Below, piece after piece: positions 50,110-60,979 of a stretch of 64,000 bases of DNA. The DNA is from Pseudomonadota bacterium (GTDB lineage: Bacteria > Pseudomonadota > Alphaproteobacteria > Rhizobiales > Devosiaceae), in contig JAEWLC010000090.1 in the NCBI GenBank assembly GCA_023393475.1, positions 62,001 through 126,000 of the forward strand. Reading direction: 5' to 3'. The translations under genes and the position numbers were made by a program. The notes under the pieces were generated by a model. That model worked only from the letters and a program-made list of their open reading frames with translations. It was not told the DNA's origin and searched no databases. Position 1 is the first letter of the stretch; each line of letters begins with the position of its first letter.

Positions 50110-50189
50110 TGTCATCCCTGCGAAGGCAGGGATCCATCTTCCCATTTGCGCCAGCCGCGAGCTGGATCCCAGCCTGCGCTGGGATGACA
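50110..50189. repeat. 80-bp palindromic repeat, copy 5
   Basis: Left arm TGTCATCCCTGCGAAGGCAG, right arm CCCAGCCTGCGCTGGGATGACA. Sits between the convergent M48 and Nudix genes. The right arm differs from other copies but keeps its hairpin. Confidence 0.85.
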
Positions 50190-50217
50190 GCCAGTGGGGC
50201 GGCGACAACGTGCCTGG

Positions 50218-50631
50218 CTAGCTGACCAGCAATCGATAAGCCGGAAAGATCATGTCCCGCGTCAGCTGGGCGAGTTCGATGTCGCCGGGCGCCGCGGTAT
50301 CGACCCAGCGCATTTCCTCGATCTCGGCCTGCGGCGCGATCTCGCCCACGTGGTGCGTCAGGTAGACCTCAGCCACCACGATCGCATCGGCTTCATTGGC
50401 CGCCGGCGCTTCGAAGCGCCCGAGATGGCGGGGCGCATCGGGGCCGATCTCCAGCGCCAGTTCTTCGCGCAGTTCGCGCCGCAGCGCTTCGAGCGCGGTT
50501 TCCCCGGCATCGATCTTGCCGCCGGGCTGCATGAACGCGGTGGTGCCGCGCTTCCGCACCAGCAGCGCGCGCCCGTCGGGGCCGATGAGGAGGGTGGCGG
50601 CGATGAAGATCTGGCGGGAGCGGTCGGACAT
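50218..50631 (-). CDS. Nudix hydrolase
   Basis: 137-residue pyrophosphohydrolase-type protein. The Nudix box is GGKIDAGETALEALRRELREEL (about residues 37-58 in parts), close to the GX5EX7REUXEEXGU consensus. Preceded by RKRGTTAFMQPGG. Substrate unknown; family members clean up oxidised or non-canonical nucleotides. It converges on the M48 gene. Confidence 0.93.
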   Translation of the reverse strand: MSDRSRQIFIAATLLIGPDGRALLVRKRGTTAFMQPGGKIDAGETALEALRRELREELALEIGPDAPRHLGRFEAPAANEADAIVVAEVYLTHHVGEIAPQAEIEEMRWVDTAAPGDIELAQLTRDMIFPAYRLLVS

Positions 50632-50675
50632 CTGGAATCATCGGTTGGAGGCGGCCCATCCTGCCGCAATGCCGT

Positions 50676-52007
50676 TCACCCGTCAGCGCTGAAGATCAGG
50701 CGGGCGGTGAACCCATCGCTGCGGTCCACCCCCGGTGACTGCAGTTCCAACCGCCCGCCGACCTGGCGCATGATCGTATCGACAATGGTCAGGCCGAGGC
50801 CGGACCCGGGCGCAGCGGTATCGCCACGGGCAAACCGCCGGGTCAGCTGCGCCAGCCGGTCGGCAGGAACGACCGGGCCGGCATTGGTGACCTCGATCTG
50901 CTGCCCGTCGCCCACCGTCACCGCGACCGGCTCGGTCGCGCTCCCATGCAGGAGCGCGTTCTCGATCAGGTTGCGCATGACGATGCCGAAGGCATCGAGA
51001 TCGATCGCTGCTTCCAGCGGGGCCGCGACATTCAGCACGACATTGCCGGTGGCATTGGCATCCTCGACGATCAATCTGAGCGCCGGAATCAGGTCGATCG
51101 CACCAGAGGTCCGCGCGGTGCCGGATTCGGCGCGGGAGAGGGCAAGCAGTTTGGCGGCCAATGCGCTCAGCCGATGCAGCGAGTCCTCCACCCGCCTCGC
51201 CCGTTCCTGCGCTGGCAGGCCATCGAGTTCCTCCACCAGCCGCTGCGTCTGGGCCAGGCTGCCGGCAATCGGGGTTCGCAACTCGTGCGCGCTGTTGGCG
51301 GCGAGCGCGCGCTCGGCCTCGAACGCGGCCCGCAGGCGCCCGAGCAGGCCGTCGATCGCCACGGTCATCGGCGTCAGCTCGGCTGGCGTATCGCCGATCT
51401 CCAGCGGGGCGAGGTTGCCGGCGCCCCGGCGCGCGATTTCGTCGCCCACCCGGCGCAGCGGGGCGAGGCCGCTGCGTACCGCCAGCGCGATGCCGAGCGC
51501 ACCCAATGGCACCAGCAGGACCAGTGGCACCAGCATGGCCAGCGCGCTGCCGAATAGGGTTGCCTCGCGCCGCTGCTCGGATTCGGCGATCTGGATGAAC
51601 AATCCAGATTCCCGGTCGGACATGGTGTAGAGGCGCCATGGACTATGCGTCGAAAAGCCCTCGGCGAGCGGTGCGTCGAACGGCTCGGCGGGAGCATTGA
51701 ATGAACGCATGAGGATGCGACCGTCGGGCTGGCGGACCTGGTAGACCACCTGCTCGGAATGCTCGCCGCTATCGAGCGGCGGTTGGTAGTCGACTGCACC
51801 GTCCCGGTCGCCGTCCGCGTCGTCGACAAGTGCGTCGATGGCGAGCGGCAGGATGCGTTCCGCCGTCTCGCGCAGGCCGCCGTCCAACGCCTGCTGCTGC
51901 TCGTTGCGCAGCACGACAATCGCGAACAGCGTCGCAAGCACCCACAGGATCACCGCACCGGCAGTGAGTGTCAGGATCAGGCGCCGGGTGATGCTGTGGG
52001 CCTTCAT
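50676..52007 (-). CDS. Sensor histidine kinase
   Basis: 443-residue inner-membrane kinase. Helix 1 is at about residues 10-33, then a periplasmic sensing region of about 110 residues, helix 2 at about 155-180, HAMP, an HisKA domain with phospho-acceptor histidine in ANSAHELRTPIAG (~230), and a HATPase domain with N box NLIENALLHGS and G box GSGLGLTIV. The start overlaps the response regulator stop (ATGA). It resembles QseC/PmrB-type kinases. Confidence 0.92.
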   Translation of the reverse strand: MKAHSITRRLILTLTAGAVILWVLATLFAIVVLRNEQQQALDGGLRETAERILPLAIDALVDDADGDRDGAVDYQPPLDSGEHSEQVVYQVRQPDGRILMRSFNAPAEPFDAPLAEGFSTHSPWRLYTMSDRESGLFIQIAESEQRREATLFGSALAMLVPLVLLVPLGALGIALAVRSGLAPLRRVGDEIARRGAGNLAPLEIGDTPAELTPMTVAIDGLLGRLRAAFEAERALAANSAHELRTPIAGSLAQTQRLVEELDGLPAQERARRVEDSLHRLSALAAKLLALSRAESGTARTSGAIDLIPALRLIVEDANATGNVVLNVAAPLEAAIDLDAFGIVMRNLIENALLHGSATEPVAVTVGDGQQIEVTNAGPVVPADRLAQLTRRFARGDTAAPGSGLGLTIVDTIMRQVGGRLELQSPGVDRSDGFTARLIFSADG

Positions 52008-52663
52008 GCCGGTCCCAGGCGATAGCCGAGGCCACGGACCGTATGGATGACGCTGGCTGCCAGCTTGCGTCGCAGCCGGCTCACATAGACCTCGACGGCA
52101 TTGCTTTCCACCTCGTCGCCGAAGCCGAACAGGGCGTCCTCGATCTGGCCCTTCGAGACCAGCGTGCCCGGATGCTGCGCCAGTCGCTCCAGCACCGCCC
52201 ATTCGCGCGCGCTGAGGTCCACCGGCCGGCCGTCGACGGTCACGACGCGATGCGCGAGGTCCATCTCGAGCGGTCCGATGGCGAGCAGCGGGTTGGGGTT
52301 GCCGGCATAGCGGCGTCCCACGGCGCCGATCCTTGCCAGCAGCTCGCCGAGGTCGAACGGCTTGACCAGATAGTCGTCGGCGCCGGCATTCAGCCCCTCG
52401 ATCCGCATCGACAGCTGGTCGAGCGCGGTCATGATGATCACCGGCGTCACGCTGCCCTCGCGACGGAGGTCGCGCAGCAAGGCGAGTCCGCGGCCGTCGG
52501 GCAGGTTGAGGTCGAGCAGGATCACATCATACGGCGTCGTCCGCAGCGCCGCCTCGGCTGCGTCGAGGCGCAGCACCCAGTCGGTAGCATGTCCGCTGGC
52601 GACGAGATGGTCTCGCACGGCCTGGCCGAGCATGTCGTCGTCTTCAACCAGCAGCAGTCGCAT
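52004..52663 (-). CDS. OmpR-family response regulator
   Basis: 219-residue two-domain regulator. Receiver acidic residues EDDD (7-10), phospho-acceptor D51 in ILLDLNLPDGRG and lysine in DDYLVKPF; C-terminal winged helix with VDLSAREWAVLERL and VSRLRRKLAAS. It forms an operon with the kinase and lies divergent from the PepSY/cytochrome b561 genes, with direct repeats in the 150-bp gap that fit an OmpR-type binding site. Confidence 0.93.
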   Translation of the reverse strand: MRLLLVEDDDMLGQAVRDHLVASGHATDWVLRLDAAEAALRTTPYDVILLDLNLPDGRGLALLRDLRREGSVTPVIIMTALDQLSMRIEGLNAGADDYLVKPFDLGELLARIGAVGRRYAGNPNPLLAIGPLEMDLAHRVVTVDGRPVDLSAREWAVLERLAQHPGTLVSKGQIEDALFGFGDEVESNAVEVYVSRLRRKLAASVIHTVRGLGYRLGPA

Positions 52664-52703
52664 CGTTGTTCCCGTCGGCCTCAGCGCCGCATGGCACGCC
52701 ATC

Positions 52704-52752
52704 CTTACACCGAGCTTACGCCGCGCGGGCCGCCGCGTCAGGAACGCGTAAG
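52704..52752. promoter_or_regulatory. Direct repeat and inverted copy, probable response-regulator site
   Basis: CTTAC (52704-52708) and CTTAC (52715-52719) are spaced 11 bp apart, one helical turn, and an inverted copy GTAAG is at 52748-52752. QseB/PmrA-type regulators bind CTTA-N7-CTTA direct repeats of this spacing. All lie in the region shared by the regulator gene and the PepSY gene. Confidence 0.5.
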
Positions 52753-52812
52753 GGGCAGCAGGCAAGTCATTCACGCCGGCTGCCGCCGGTTCCCATGCAA
52801 AGGAATACCGAT

Positions 52813-53025
52813 ATGAAGAAGACGCTCGCCCTGGCACTGGTCGCCACTCTTTTCGCCATGCCGGCCTTCGCCGCCGATGTCTGCAACGTGCCCGCCGACA
52901 AGGCCCAGTCCAAGGACGCGCTCAAGGCCCAGCTCGAAAAGGACGGCTGGACCGTCCGGCAGATCAAGGACGACAAGGGGTGCTACGAAGCCTACGCGAT
53001 CAAGGCCGACGGCCCGGGACGCTGA
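52813..53025 (+). CDS. PepSY-domain periplasmic protein
   Basis: 70-residue protein with a signal peptide (MKKTLALALVATLFAMPAFAA, cleaved near residue 21) and a short PepSY-like domain: AQSKDALKAQLEKDGWTVRQIKDDKGCYEAYAIK. Two cysteines (CNVP, GCYEA) could form a disulfide. It precedes a cytochrome b561 gene by 9 bp and is likely co-transcribed. PepSY proteins accompany ferric or respiratory cytochromes and two-component systems in many proteobacteria. Confidence 0.85.
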   Translation: MKKTLALALVATLFAMPAFAADVCNVPADKAQSKDALKAQLEKDGWTVRQIKDDKGCYEAYAIKADGPGR

Positions 53026-53034
53026 AGATGCTCG

Positions 53035-53595
53035 ATGTCGAAGCCGATTGAGGCCCAGCGCCCCGTCCCGGTGTGGGACCCGCTGGTGCGGGTCTTCCAC
53101 TGGGGGCTCGTCTCGAGCGTTGCCGTCGCCTGGCTCACCGGCGACGGCGGTCCGAAGCTGGTCCATCACTGGGCCGGCTACCTGGCTGCCGTCCTCATCG
53201 GCATCCGGCTGGTCTGGGGTGTCGTCGGGCCACGTCACGCCCGCTTCACCGCCTTCGTGCGGCACCCGAGAGCCATCCTCGCCTATCTGCGCGACATCGC
53301 CCGGGGCGCCGAGCGGCGCTTTATCGGGCACAATCCGGCCGGCGGCGCGATGATCGTGTCGCTCCTCCTCATACTCGCCGCGCAGGTGACGACGGGGTGG
53401 CTCTCCACCACCGACATGTTCTTCGGCGTCGACTGGATCGAGGAGGTGCATGGCCTGTCGAGCAAGCTCATCCTGGTCCTGATCGGCCTTCACGTCCTCG
53501 GCGTGGCAATCGCCAGTTGGCGGCATCGCGAGAACCTGCCACTTGCCATGCTCACCGGCCGCAAGCGGCCAGCGGCGGGCGACGACGTTGCGTGA
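53035..53595 (+). CDS. Cytochrome b561-type membrane protein
   Basis: 186-residue four-helix diheme-type cytochrome b domain protein. Candidate heme ligands are histidines in RVFHWGLV (~22), LVHHWAGYL (~45), EEVHGLSSK (~139) and LIGLHVLG (~152). Helices at about 17-37, 45-65, 100-122 and 143-163. Such proteins transfer electrons across the inner membrane, here probably to or from the PepSY partner. Regulation by the divergent two-component system is likely. Confidence 0.88.
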   Translation: MSKPIEAQRPVPVWDPLVRVFHWGLVSSVAVAWLTGDGGPKLVHHWAGYLAAVLIGIRLVWGVVGPRHARFTAFVRHPRAILAYLRDIARGAERRFIGHNPAGGAMIVSLLLILAAQVTTGWLSTTDMFFGVDWIEEVHGLSSKLILVLIGLHVLGVAIASWRHRENLPLAMLTGRKRPAAGDDVA

Positions 53596-53601
53596 CGGTG
53601 C

Positions 53602-54399
53602 TCAGGTCTTGCGGCTGATGAACAGCCCCGCCTGCTTGTCCGTCTCGATCACGCCGCCGCCGGCCGCGAAGGCTTCGTCGATGCGAGTGCGGAACAGGGC
53701 CAGTTCCGGCTCGCTGGCGGCGTCGCCGGGCGGGTAGGAGGTCAGGGCGAGGAAGACATCCTCGGGGTCGGTGATGCGCATCGTGGCCGGATGCTCCGCC
53801 ATCGTGACATTGCCGAACCGGGCGAGGAGCTTCTGCTCGGCGGCGTCATAGCCGAAATAGGTCGCGACGATATTGTAGGGCGTGCCGCCGAAGGCCGTGC
53901 CCAGTTCGTAGAGCTTGCGGGTATCGCCGATGCCGTTGGTGGTCACGGCCAGCGTGCCGCCGGGCTTCAGCACCCGGTGCATCTCGGCCAGCGCCTTTTC
54001 CTGGTCGCGCACGTGGTAGAGCATGTGCATGGCGATCACGAGGTCGAAGCTCGCGTCGGCAAAAGGCAGCTCGGTGGCGTTGGCCTCGACGCCGCGCACG
54101 GCCGAAAGGGGCAGGTTCTGGCAGCGCTGGACCGCTTCCTTGACCATGCCCGGCGACAGGTCGGCGAGGGTCAGGTCGATCCCGTCCGGCAGCATGCCGG
54201 CGATGGAGGCCCAGAACCAGGCCGGTCCGCAGCCGATATCGAGCACGGAACTCCCGGGCTGGAGCGGCAGTTGCCCCGCCACCCAGTCGAACCAGGGCGT
54301 TTCGGTGATCGTATATTCCTGGTTCAGCCGGGCCCGCGCCGCGAGCTTGCGGCTATCCCCATACTGCTTGGCGTTGTTCGTGTCCGCGGCGCCCGACAT
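53602..54399 (-). CDS. Class I SAM-dependent methyltransferase
   Basis: 265-residue methyltransferase with motif I VLDIGCGPAWFW (about residue 53), DLTLADLSPGMV, post-I acid and motif IV LPFADASFDLVIAMHMLYHV, and VLKPGGTLAVTTNG. The fold is the Methyltransf_11/25 type. It converges on the cytochrome gene with 6 bp between stops. Substrate unknown. Confidence 0.9.
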   Translation of the reverse strand: MSGAADTNNAKQYGDSRKLAARARLNQEYTITETPWFDWVAGQLPLQPGSSVLDIGCGPAWFWASIAGMLPDGIDLTLADLSPGMVKEAVQRCQNLPLSAVRGVEANATELPFADASFDLVIAMHMLYHVRDQEKALAEMHRVLKPGGTLAVTTNGIGDTRKLYELGTAFGGTPYNIVATYFGYDAAEQKLLARFGNVTMAEHPATMRITDPEDVFLALTSYPPGDAASEPELALFRTRIDEAFAAGGGVIETDKQAGLFISRKT

Positions 54400-54489
54400 T
54401 CACTCTCTCCCAAGATGATTGCGCCCAGCACGCTATCGGCAAGTCGGGGCAAGGCAAGTCGAGCGAGCAAGATGGTATCGATACAAATG

Positions 54490-54512
54490 AAAAAGCCGGC
54501 GTTGCCGCCGGC
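54490..54512 (-). terminator. Intrinsic terminator after carD
   Basis: On the minus strand GCCGGCG-GCAA-CGCCGGC is followed by TTTTT (the plus strand shows AAAAA at 54490-54494). The 7-bp GC stem with a GNRA loop is a classic intrinsic terminator, 27 bp downstream of the carD stop. Confidence 0.9.
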
Positions 54513-54538
54513 GTTTCCTTGCATTACTTCTGGAAGTC

Positions 54539-55099
54539 TTACGCAGCTTCCTCGGCGTCGGCGGCGTCGGACTTGGGTCCGCGGCGCGGCGACTTGGCGA
54601 GGTTCTTCTCGATCAGCTGGACGGCCTCGGTGAGGGTCAGCTTGTTCACGGCGGCGACTTCGCGGCTCATGCGGTCCATGGCCTGCTCGAAGAGCTGGCG
54701 CTCGGAATAGGACTGCTCGGGCTGGTCGTCGGCGCGGAACAGGTCACGCACCACTTCCGAGATGGCGATCAGGTCGCCGGAATTGATCTTGGCTTCGTAT
54801 TCCTGGGCGCGGCGCGACCACATGGTGCGCTTGACGCGGGCCCGGCCGGTCACGGTCTCGAGGGCCTTGGTGACCTCATCCTCTTCGGCGAGCTTGCGCA
54901 TGCCGACCGACTTGATCTTGGCCACGGGGACACGGAGGGTGAGCTTGTCCTGCTCGAAGGAAATGACGAAGAGTTCGAGGGTCATTCCGGCGACTTCCTG
55001 ATCCTCGATCGAGGTAATCAGGCCAACGCCGTGGGCCGGGTACACAATGTACTCGCCCGTCTTGAATCCAAGCCGCTGCTGAGGCTTCTTGGTGACCAT
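54539..55099 (-). CDS. carD: CarD-family transcriptional regulator
   Basis: 186-residue RNA-polymerase-binding regulator (CdnL/CarD type) that stabilises open promoter complexes, at rRNA and other growth promoters in known species. The N-terminal Tudor-like RNAP domain has FKTGEYIVYPAHGVGLI, IEDQEVAG and the C-terminal helical DNA-binding part follows (SRRAQEYEAKINSGDLIAISEVVRDLF). An extra C-terminal tail of about 25 residues is acidic (DAADAEEAA). Its leader carries a promoter and an internal hairpin. The gene closes the helicase-S4-fdxA-carD block. Confidence 0.95.
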   Translation of the reverse strand: MVTKKPQQRLGFKTGEYIVYPAHGVGLITSIEDQEVAGMTLELFVISFEQDKLTLRVPVAKIKSVGMRKLAEEDEVTKALETVTGRARVKRTMWSRRAQEYEAKINSGDLIAISEVVRDLFRADDQPEQSYSERQLFEQAMDRMSREVAAVNKLTLTEAVQLIEKNLAKSPRRGPKSDAADAEEAA

Positions 55100-55259
55100 A
55101 AAGGGATACTCCTATTAACGCCGCCGTGGGACTGCTCTTCGCGGAAGGCCGTCCCTTTGTTGTTTCTCGTTCACCCGTCGAACAGTATGCAAAATACCCC
55201 ATGCGCTCCCAGCGGTCCGCGAGACCACCGTTTGCGCCCCCAATATCTGCTGGTGTCAT

Positions 55260-55280
55260 AAAAAAAGTGCCTTGCGGCAC
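55260..55280 (-). terminator. Terminator-like hairpin in the carD leader
   Basis: GTGCC-GCAA-GGCAC (minus strand, 55267-55280) followed by seven T (plus-strand A run 55260-55266). It lies 160 bp upstream of carD and downstream of a putative promoter at 55315-55343, so it could end fdxA transcripts or attenuate carD. Confidence 0.6.
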
Positions 55281-55314
55281 GATGGATGACGGGCAAGCTC
55301 CATTCGATATAGGG

Positions 55315-55343
55315 AGCCTAGCACAAAATTTCAGCAAAATCAA
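55315..55343 (-). promoter_or_regulatory. Putative sigma70-type promoter for carD
   Basis: Minus strand TTGATT (55338-55343), 17-bp spacer, TAGGCT (55315-55320). AT-rich surroundings support it. It lies about 220 bp upstream of the carD start; the 331-bp gap between fdxA and carD contains no other gene, and the leader would be long. Confidence 0.45.
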
Positions 55344-55430
55344 AAGTTGCGAATCATCCGCCACCGGATTTCGTTAACCCGGCGGAAAGCATGCCCTCGG
55401 CGATGCGGCATGGCGGCAGCAGAGCCGGGG

Positions 55431-55769
55431 CTAGTCGCCTTCGCCCGGCTCTTCCGAGAAGTACTTCTCGAACTTGCCCTCGACCCCGTCCCATTCCTTG
55501 GCATCTGCCGGCGCATCGCGCTTCTCGGTGATGTTGGGCCAGGCGGAGGCGTATTTCGAATTGATCTCGAGCCACTTGTCGAGGCCGCCCTCGGTATCGG
55601 GCTTGATCGCTTCGGCCGGGCACTCGGGCTCGCACACGCCGCAGTCGATGCACTCGTCCGGGTGGATGACGAGCATGTTCTCGCCTTCATAGAAGCAGTC
55701 GACGGGACATACCTCGACGCAGTCCATGTACTTGCACTTAATGCAGTTGTCCGTGACGATATAGGTCAT
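55431..55769 (-). CDS. fdxA: 7Fe ferredoxin FdxA
   Basis: 112-residue ferredoxin with one [3Fe-4S] and one [4Fe-4S] cluster. The N-terminal motif CIKCKYMDCVEVCPVDCF and the second motif CIDCGVCEPECP hold the cluster cysteines; the missing fourth cysteine in the first motif is characteristic of the 7Fe type. A C-terminal extension of about 40 residues with acidic residues is normal for FdxA. Located next to the S4 gene, 150 bp away. Confidence 0.97.
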   Translation of the reverse strand: MTYIVTDNCIKCKYMDCVEVCPVDCFYEGENMLVIHPDECIDCGVCEPECPAEAIKPDTEGGLDKWLEINSKYASAWPNITEKRDAPADAKEWDGVEGKFEKYFSEEPGEGD

Positions 55770-55919
55770 ATTCGCGAGCGTTCCTGCTCAGGGTTGTCGG
55801 GCCGCTGGGTCTTGGCCGGACCGCAACGGGAGGCATGCGGTCACCGGGCCGTGCTAGCCCTTTTTCCGCCCCATCGCAAGGGAGAGGGGCCGCGCCTTTT
55901 GCAGCAGGGCTAATGCCGC

Positions 55920-56309
55920 CTAGTCGTCGCTGTCCTCGCCGTCATCGGCGCGCAGCCGGTCGATGTCGCGGCGGTCCTTCTTCGTGGGCCGGCCGGCACC
56001 GGGATCGCGCACGGCCTGGAGGGGAGGCGCCAGCTCGCGCGGCACCGGTGGGGGCGAAAGGTCTTCGTAGAGCGTTGCGGCCTCCGGCGCCGGTCCGCGC
56101 CGCTCGCCGGCGTCGAGGATGCGCCAGACGAGCAGGCGGCTATGCACCGTCATGGTCAGCACGTCGCCCGGCCCGACCTTGTGGTCGCTTCGGTCGGTGC
56201 GCTCGGAATTGACGCGGATGGCGCCGGTTTCGATGAGCTTTTGCGCGAGGGTGCGCGATTTCACGGCGCGCGAGAAGAACAGCCACTTGTCGAGCCGCTG
56301 TTTCTCCAA
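55920..56309 (-). CDS. S4-domain RNA-binding protein (HslR-like)
   Basis: 129 residues. The N-terminal S4 fold is plain (QRLDKWLFFSRAVKSRTLAQKLIETGAIRVNSERTDRSDHKVGPGD in parts, residues 4-50), as in heat-shock protein 15, which recycles stalled 50S subunits with peptidyl-tRNA. The C-terminus is acidic and proline-rich, not the basic tail of HslR. It normally follows the helicase gene directly in this order, but here a dioxygenase gene lies between. Confidence 0.88.
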   Translation of the reverse strand: MEKQRLDKWLFFSRAVKSRTLAQKLIETGAIRVNSERTDRSDHKVGPGDVLTMTVHSRLLVWRILDAGERRGPAPEAATLYEDLSPPPVPRELAPPLQAVRDPGAGRPTKKDRRDIDRLRADDGEDSDD

Positions 56310-56392
56310 TCGTCACCTGCTCCGTTTTCGGGCCGAACTGCACCGCAGAGGATGCGCCGGCGAGGCGCGAGAAGTCCAGACCCGCCAGAGGG

Positions 56393-57226
56393 TTACTGGC
56401 CCGGCGGCGGCATCATCGTCGTCCCGCCCTCGGCAGTGAAATCCACCGGAATGGTCAGCGTGCCCACATAGCCGGCCTCGGGATCGCCGGTGAGCGCCAG
56501 CGTCTGCTGGGCGATCTCGGCTTCGCCGTTGTCGCGGAACACGTTGTCGCTGGCGATGCTGATGCGGCCGAGGTTGCGCGTGCCGTTCGAGTACCTGGCG
56601 TCGGCGGCATAAACCGCGGCGCATTCCGCTTCGGGCAGGGCGAGCTGCGCTGTCAGCACCGAGGCTTCGCCGCTCACCGCCGCCTCGACCGAGCGGAAAA
56701 CCTCGAAGTGGATGTGGGGCCAGCGGCCGTCGTAGCAGCCGGGGAAGATGGTGGTGAACTTCACCCTGCCTTCGGCATCCGAGACGCCGACACCGCGCAG
56801 GTAGTTGCGGTCCGTGGTGTCGTAGAGCGAATAGAGCCCGGTCGCATCGCAGTGCCAGAGGTAGATGGCGTGGGCGGCCAGCGGCGTGCAGCCATCGGCA
56901 TCAACCAGTGTCAGCTCGAGATCGAGCTGCAGTCCGTCCGCCGTGGGCGTAAGTCCGCCGAAGGAGGTGCGCAGGTCGGTGCGGATCACGCCTTCCTGGG
57001 TCAGTGCGTTGACCACCTGGCCGGCCTTCACGTTGCTGCCATCGGCCGGGTAGGGGCCGGCGGTCTCCCAGGGGAGGGCGACGCAGTCGAGGGCCAGTGC
57101 CGGAACACCCGACAGCGACACGAGGCCGAGGCCGCCCATGATGGTCAGCAGGCGCCGCCGGCCGAGCAGGCGCGGCAAGTCCTCCCTGAAACCGCCGTCG
57201 AAGTGGTCGTCGTCATCGTGGGTCAT
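56393..57226 (-). CDS. Intradiol ring-cleavage dioxygenase, Tat-type
   Basis: 277-residue non-heme iron(III) dioxygenase-like protein. A twin-arginine signal is likely (GRRRLLTIMGGLGLVSLSG, about residues 22-40), so export to the periplasm is predicted. The family segment ETAGPYPADG holds a candidate tyrosine ligand and RWPHIHFEVF the two histidine ligands, with a further tyrosine in TGLYSLYDTTDRNYLRG. The protocatechuate or catechol class is not resolvable. It interrupts the conserved helicase-S4 order. Confidence 0.88.
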   Translation of the reverse strand: MTHDDDDHFDGGFREDLPRLLGRRRLLTIMGGLGLVSLSGVPALALDCVALPWETAGPYPADGSNVKAGQVVNALTQEGVIRTDLRTSFGGLTPTADGLQLDLELTLVDADGCTPLAAHAIYLWHCDATGLYSLYDTTDRNYLRGVGVSDAEGRVKFTTIFPGCYDGRWPHIHFEVFRSVEAAVSGEASVLTAQLALPEAECAAVYAADARYSNGTRNLGRISIASDNVFRDNGEAEIAQQTLALTGDPEAGYVGTLTIPVDFTAEGGTTMMPPPGQ

Positions 57227-57379
57227 GCGTGTCTCCAGGCCGCCGAAGTGATCATCGACAACAGGAATAGGACCGCGTCGCTTTCCGGACGCTGACCGGC
57301 GCATGAAATGTCCGCAATGTGGATTTTATTGCGGCGGGAACAGGGGCAGGCCGCAGCCCCTCTGCCCACACTCACCGGC

Positions 57380-57406
57380 GTCATTCCCGCGAAAGCGGGA
57401 ACCCAG
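57380..57406. repeat. Half copy of the palindromic repeat
   Basis: GTCATTCCCGCGAAAGCGGGAACCCA matches only one arm of the 80-bp element, with a compensated hairpin (TTCCCGC...GCGGGAA). It lies in the 256-bp gap between the dioxygenase and helicase genes. Confidence 0.7.
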
Positions 57407-57482
57407 TGGGATGCTGCAGCACCGGCGGAGCCTGAAACACCTGCGTGGGCGGGCAGCGCCCACCCACCGGTTCCGTTCGCGC

Positions 57483-60524
<3,042 letters not shown>

Positions 60525-60650
60525 CACGTCCTATTTAGGTGATCGAGCGCCAACAAACGAGTGCTGTCATTGTGTCGTTGCGGGACAAATCCGTGCCAGT
60601 TCTCCCCATCCGTGTTAACCATTGGTCCAAACAGGGAACAAACCGGAAAG

Positions 60651-60716
60651 GAATCGGCTGCGACTCGCGAATCCGCCTTTGTTCACCACTGCATGTGGTG
60701 GGTCGAAAGCTGATTC
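60651..60716. promoter_or_regulatory. Cluster of four GANTC sites
   Basis: GAATC (60651), GACTC (60662), GAATC (60669) and GATTC (60712) within 66 bp. GANTC is the CcrM methylation site; density is far above the roughly one per 256 bp expected with even base composition. May be regulatory upstream of the helicase gene. Confidence 0.55.
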
Positions 60717-60963
60717 TGGCGCAAGCAAGCGGCAATGATGCGACGGAGGCGGGAAAATGACGCCACCGGTGTTCAGGAGTGTTGCCAAGTGGTTGATTTC
60801 GGCTGGTTTTACCGCCGTATCGGGCAAACCTGAACGAGCCGTAAACCGGGGCCGGGCGAAGTTATTTGGGCCGTTGATGAAGGGGCCACGGAGCGGAGGG
60901 GCTTTGCCCGGGCGCCGTTGGCAATAAAGCCGTTGACCGTCCCGGTTTGGCACGGCCGTTTTG

Positions 60964-60979
60964 TTAGGGGTTGGTTAAC
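60964..60979 (+). promoter_or_regulatory. CtrA-like site
   Basis: TTAG-GGGTTGG-TTAAC matches the CtrA consensus TTAA-N7-TTAAC with one change. It lies in the gap between the helicase and a secreted protein gene. Binding is inferred from the pattern only. Confidence 0.45.

Noticed and set aside
60615..60953. 112-codon minus frame in the 560-bp gap
   Set aside because: Codon third-position GC is not elevated and it has no family features.
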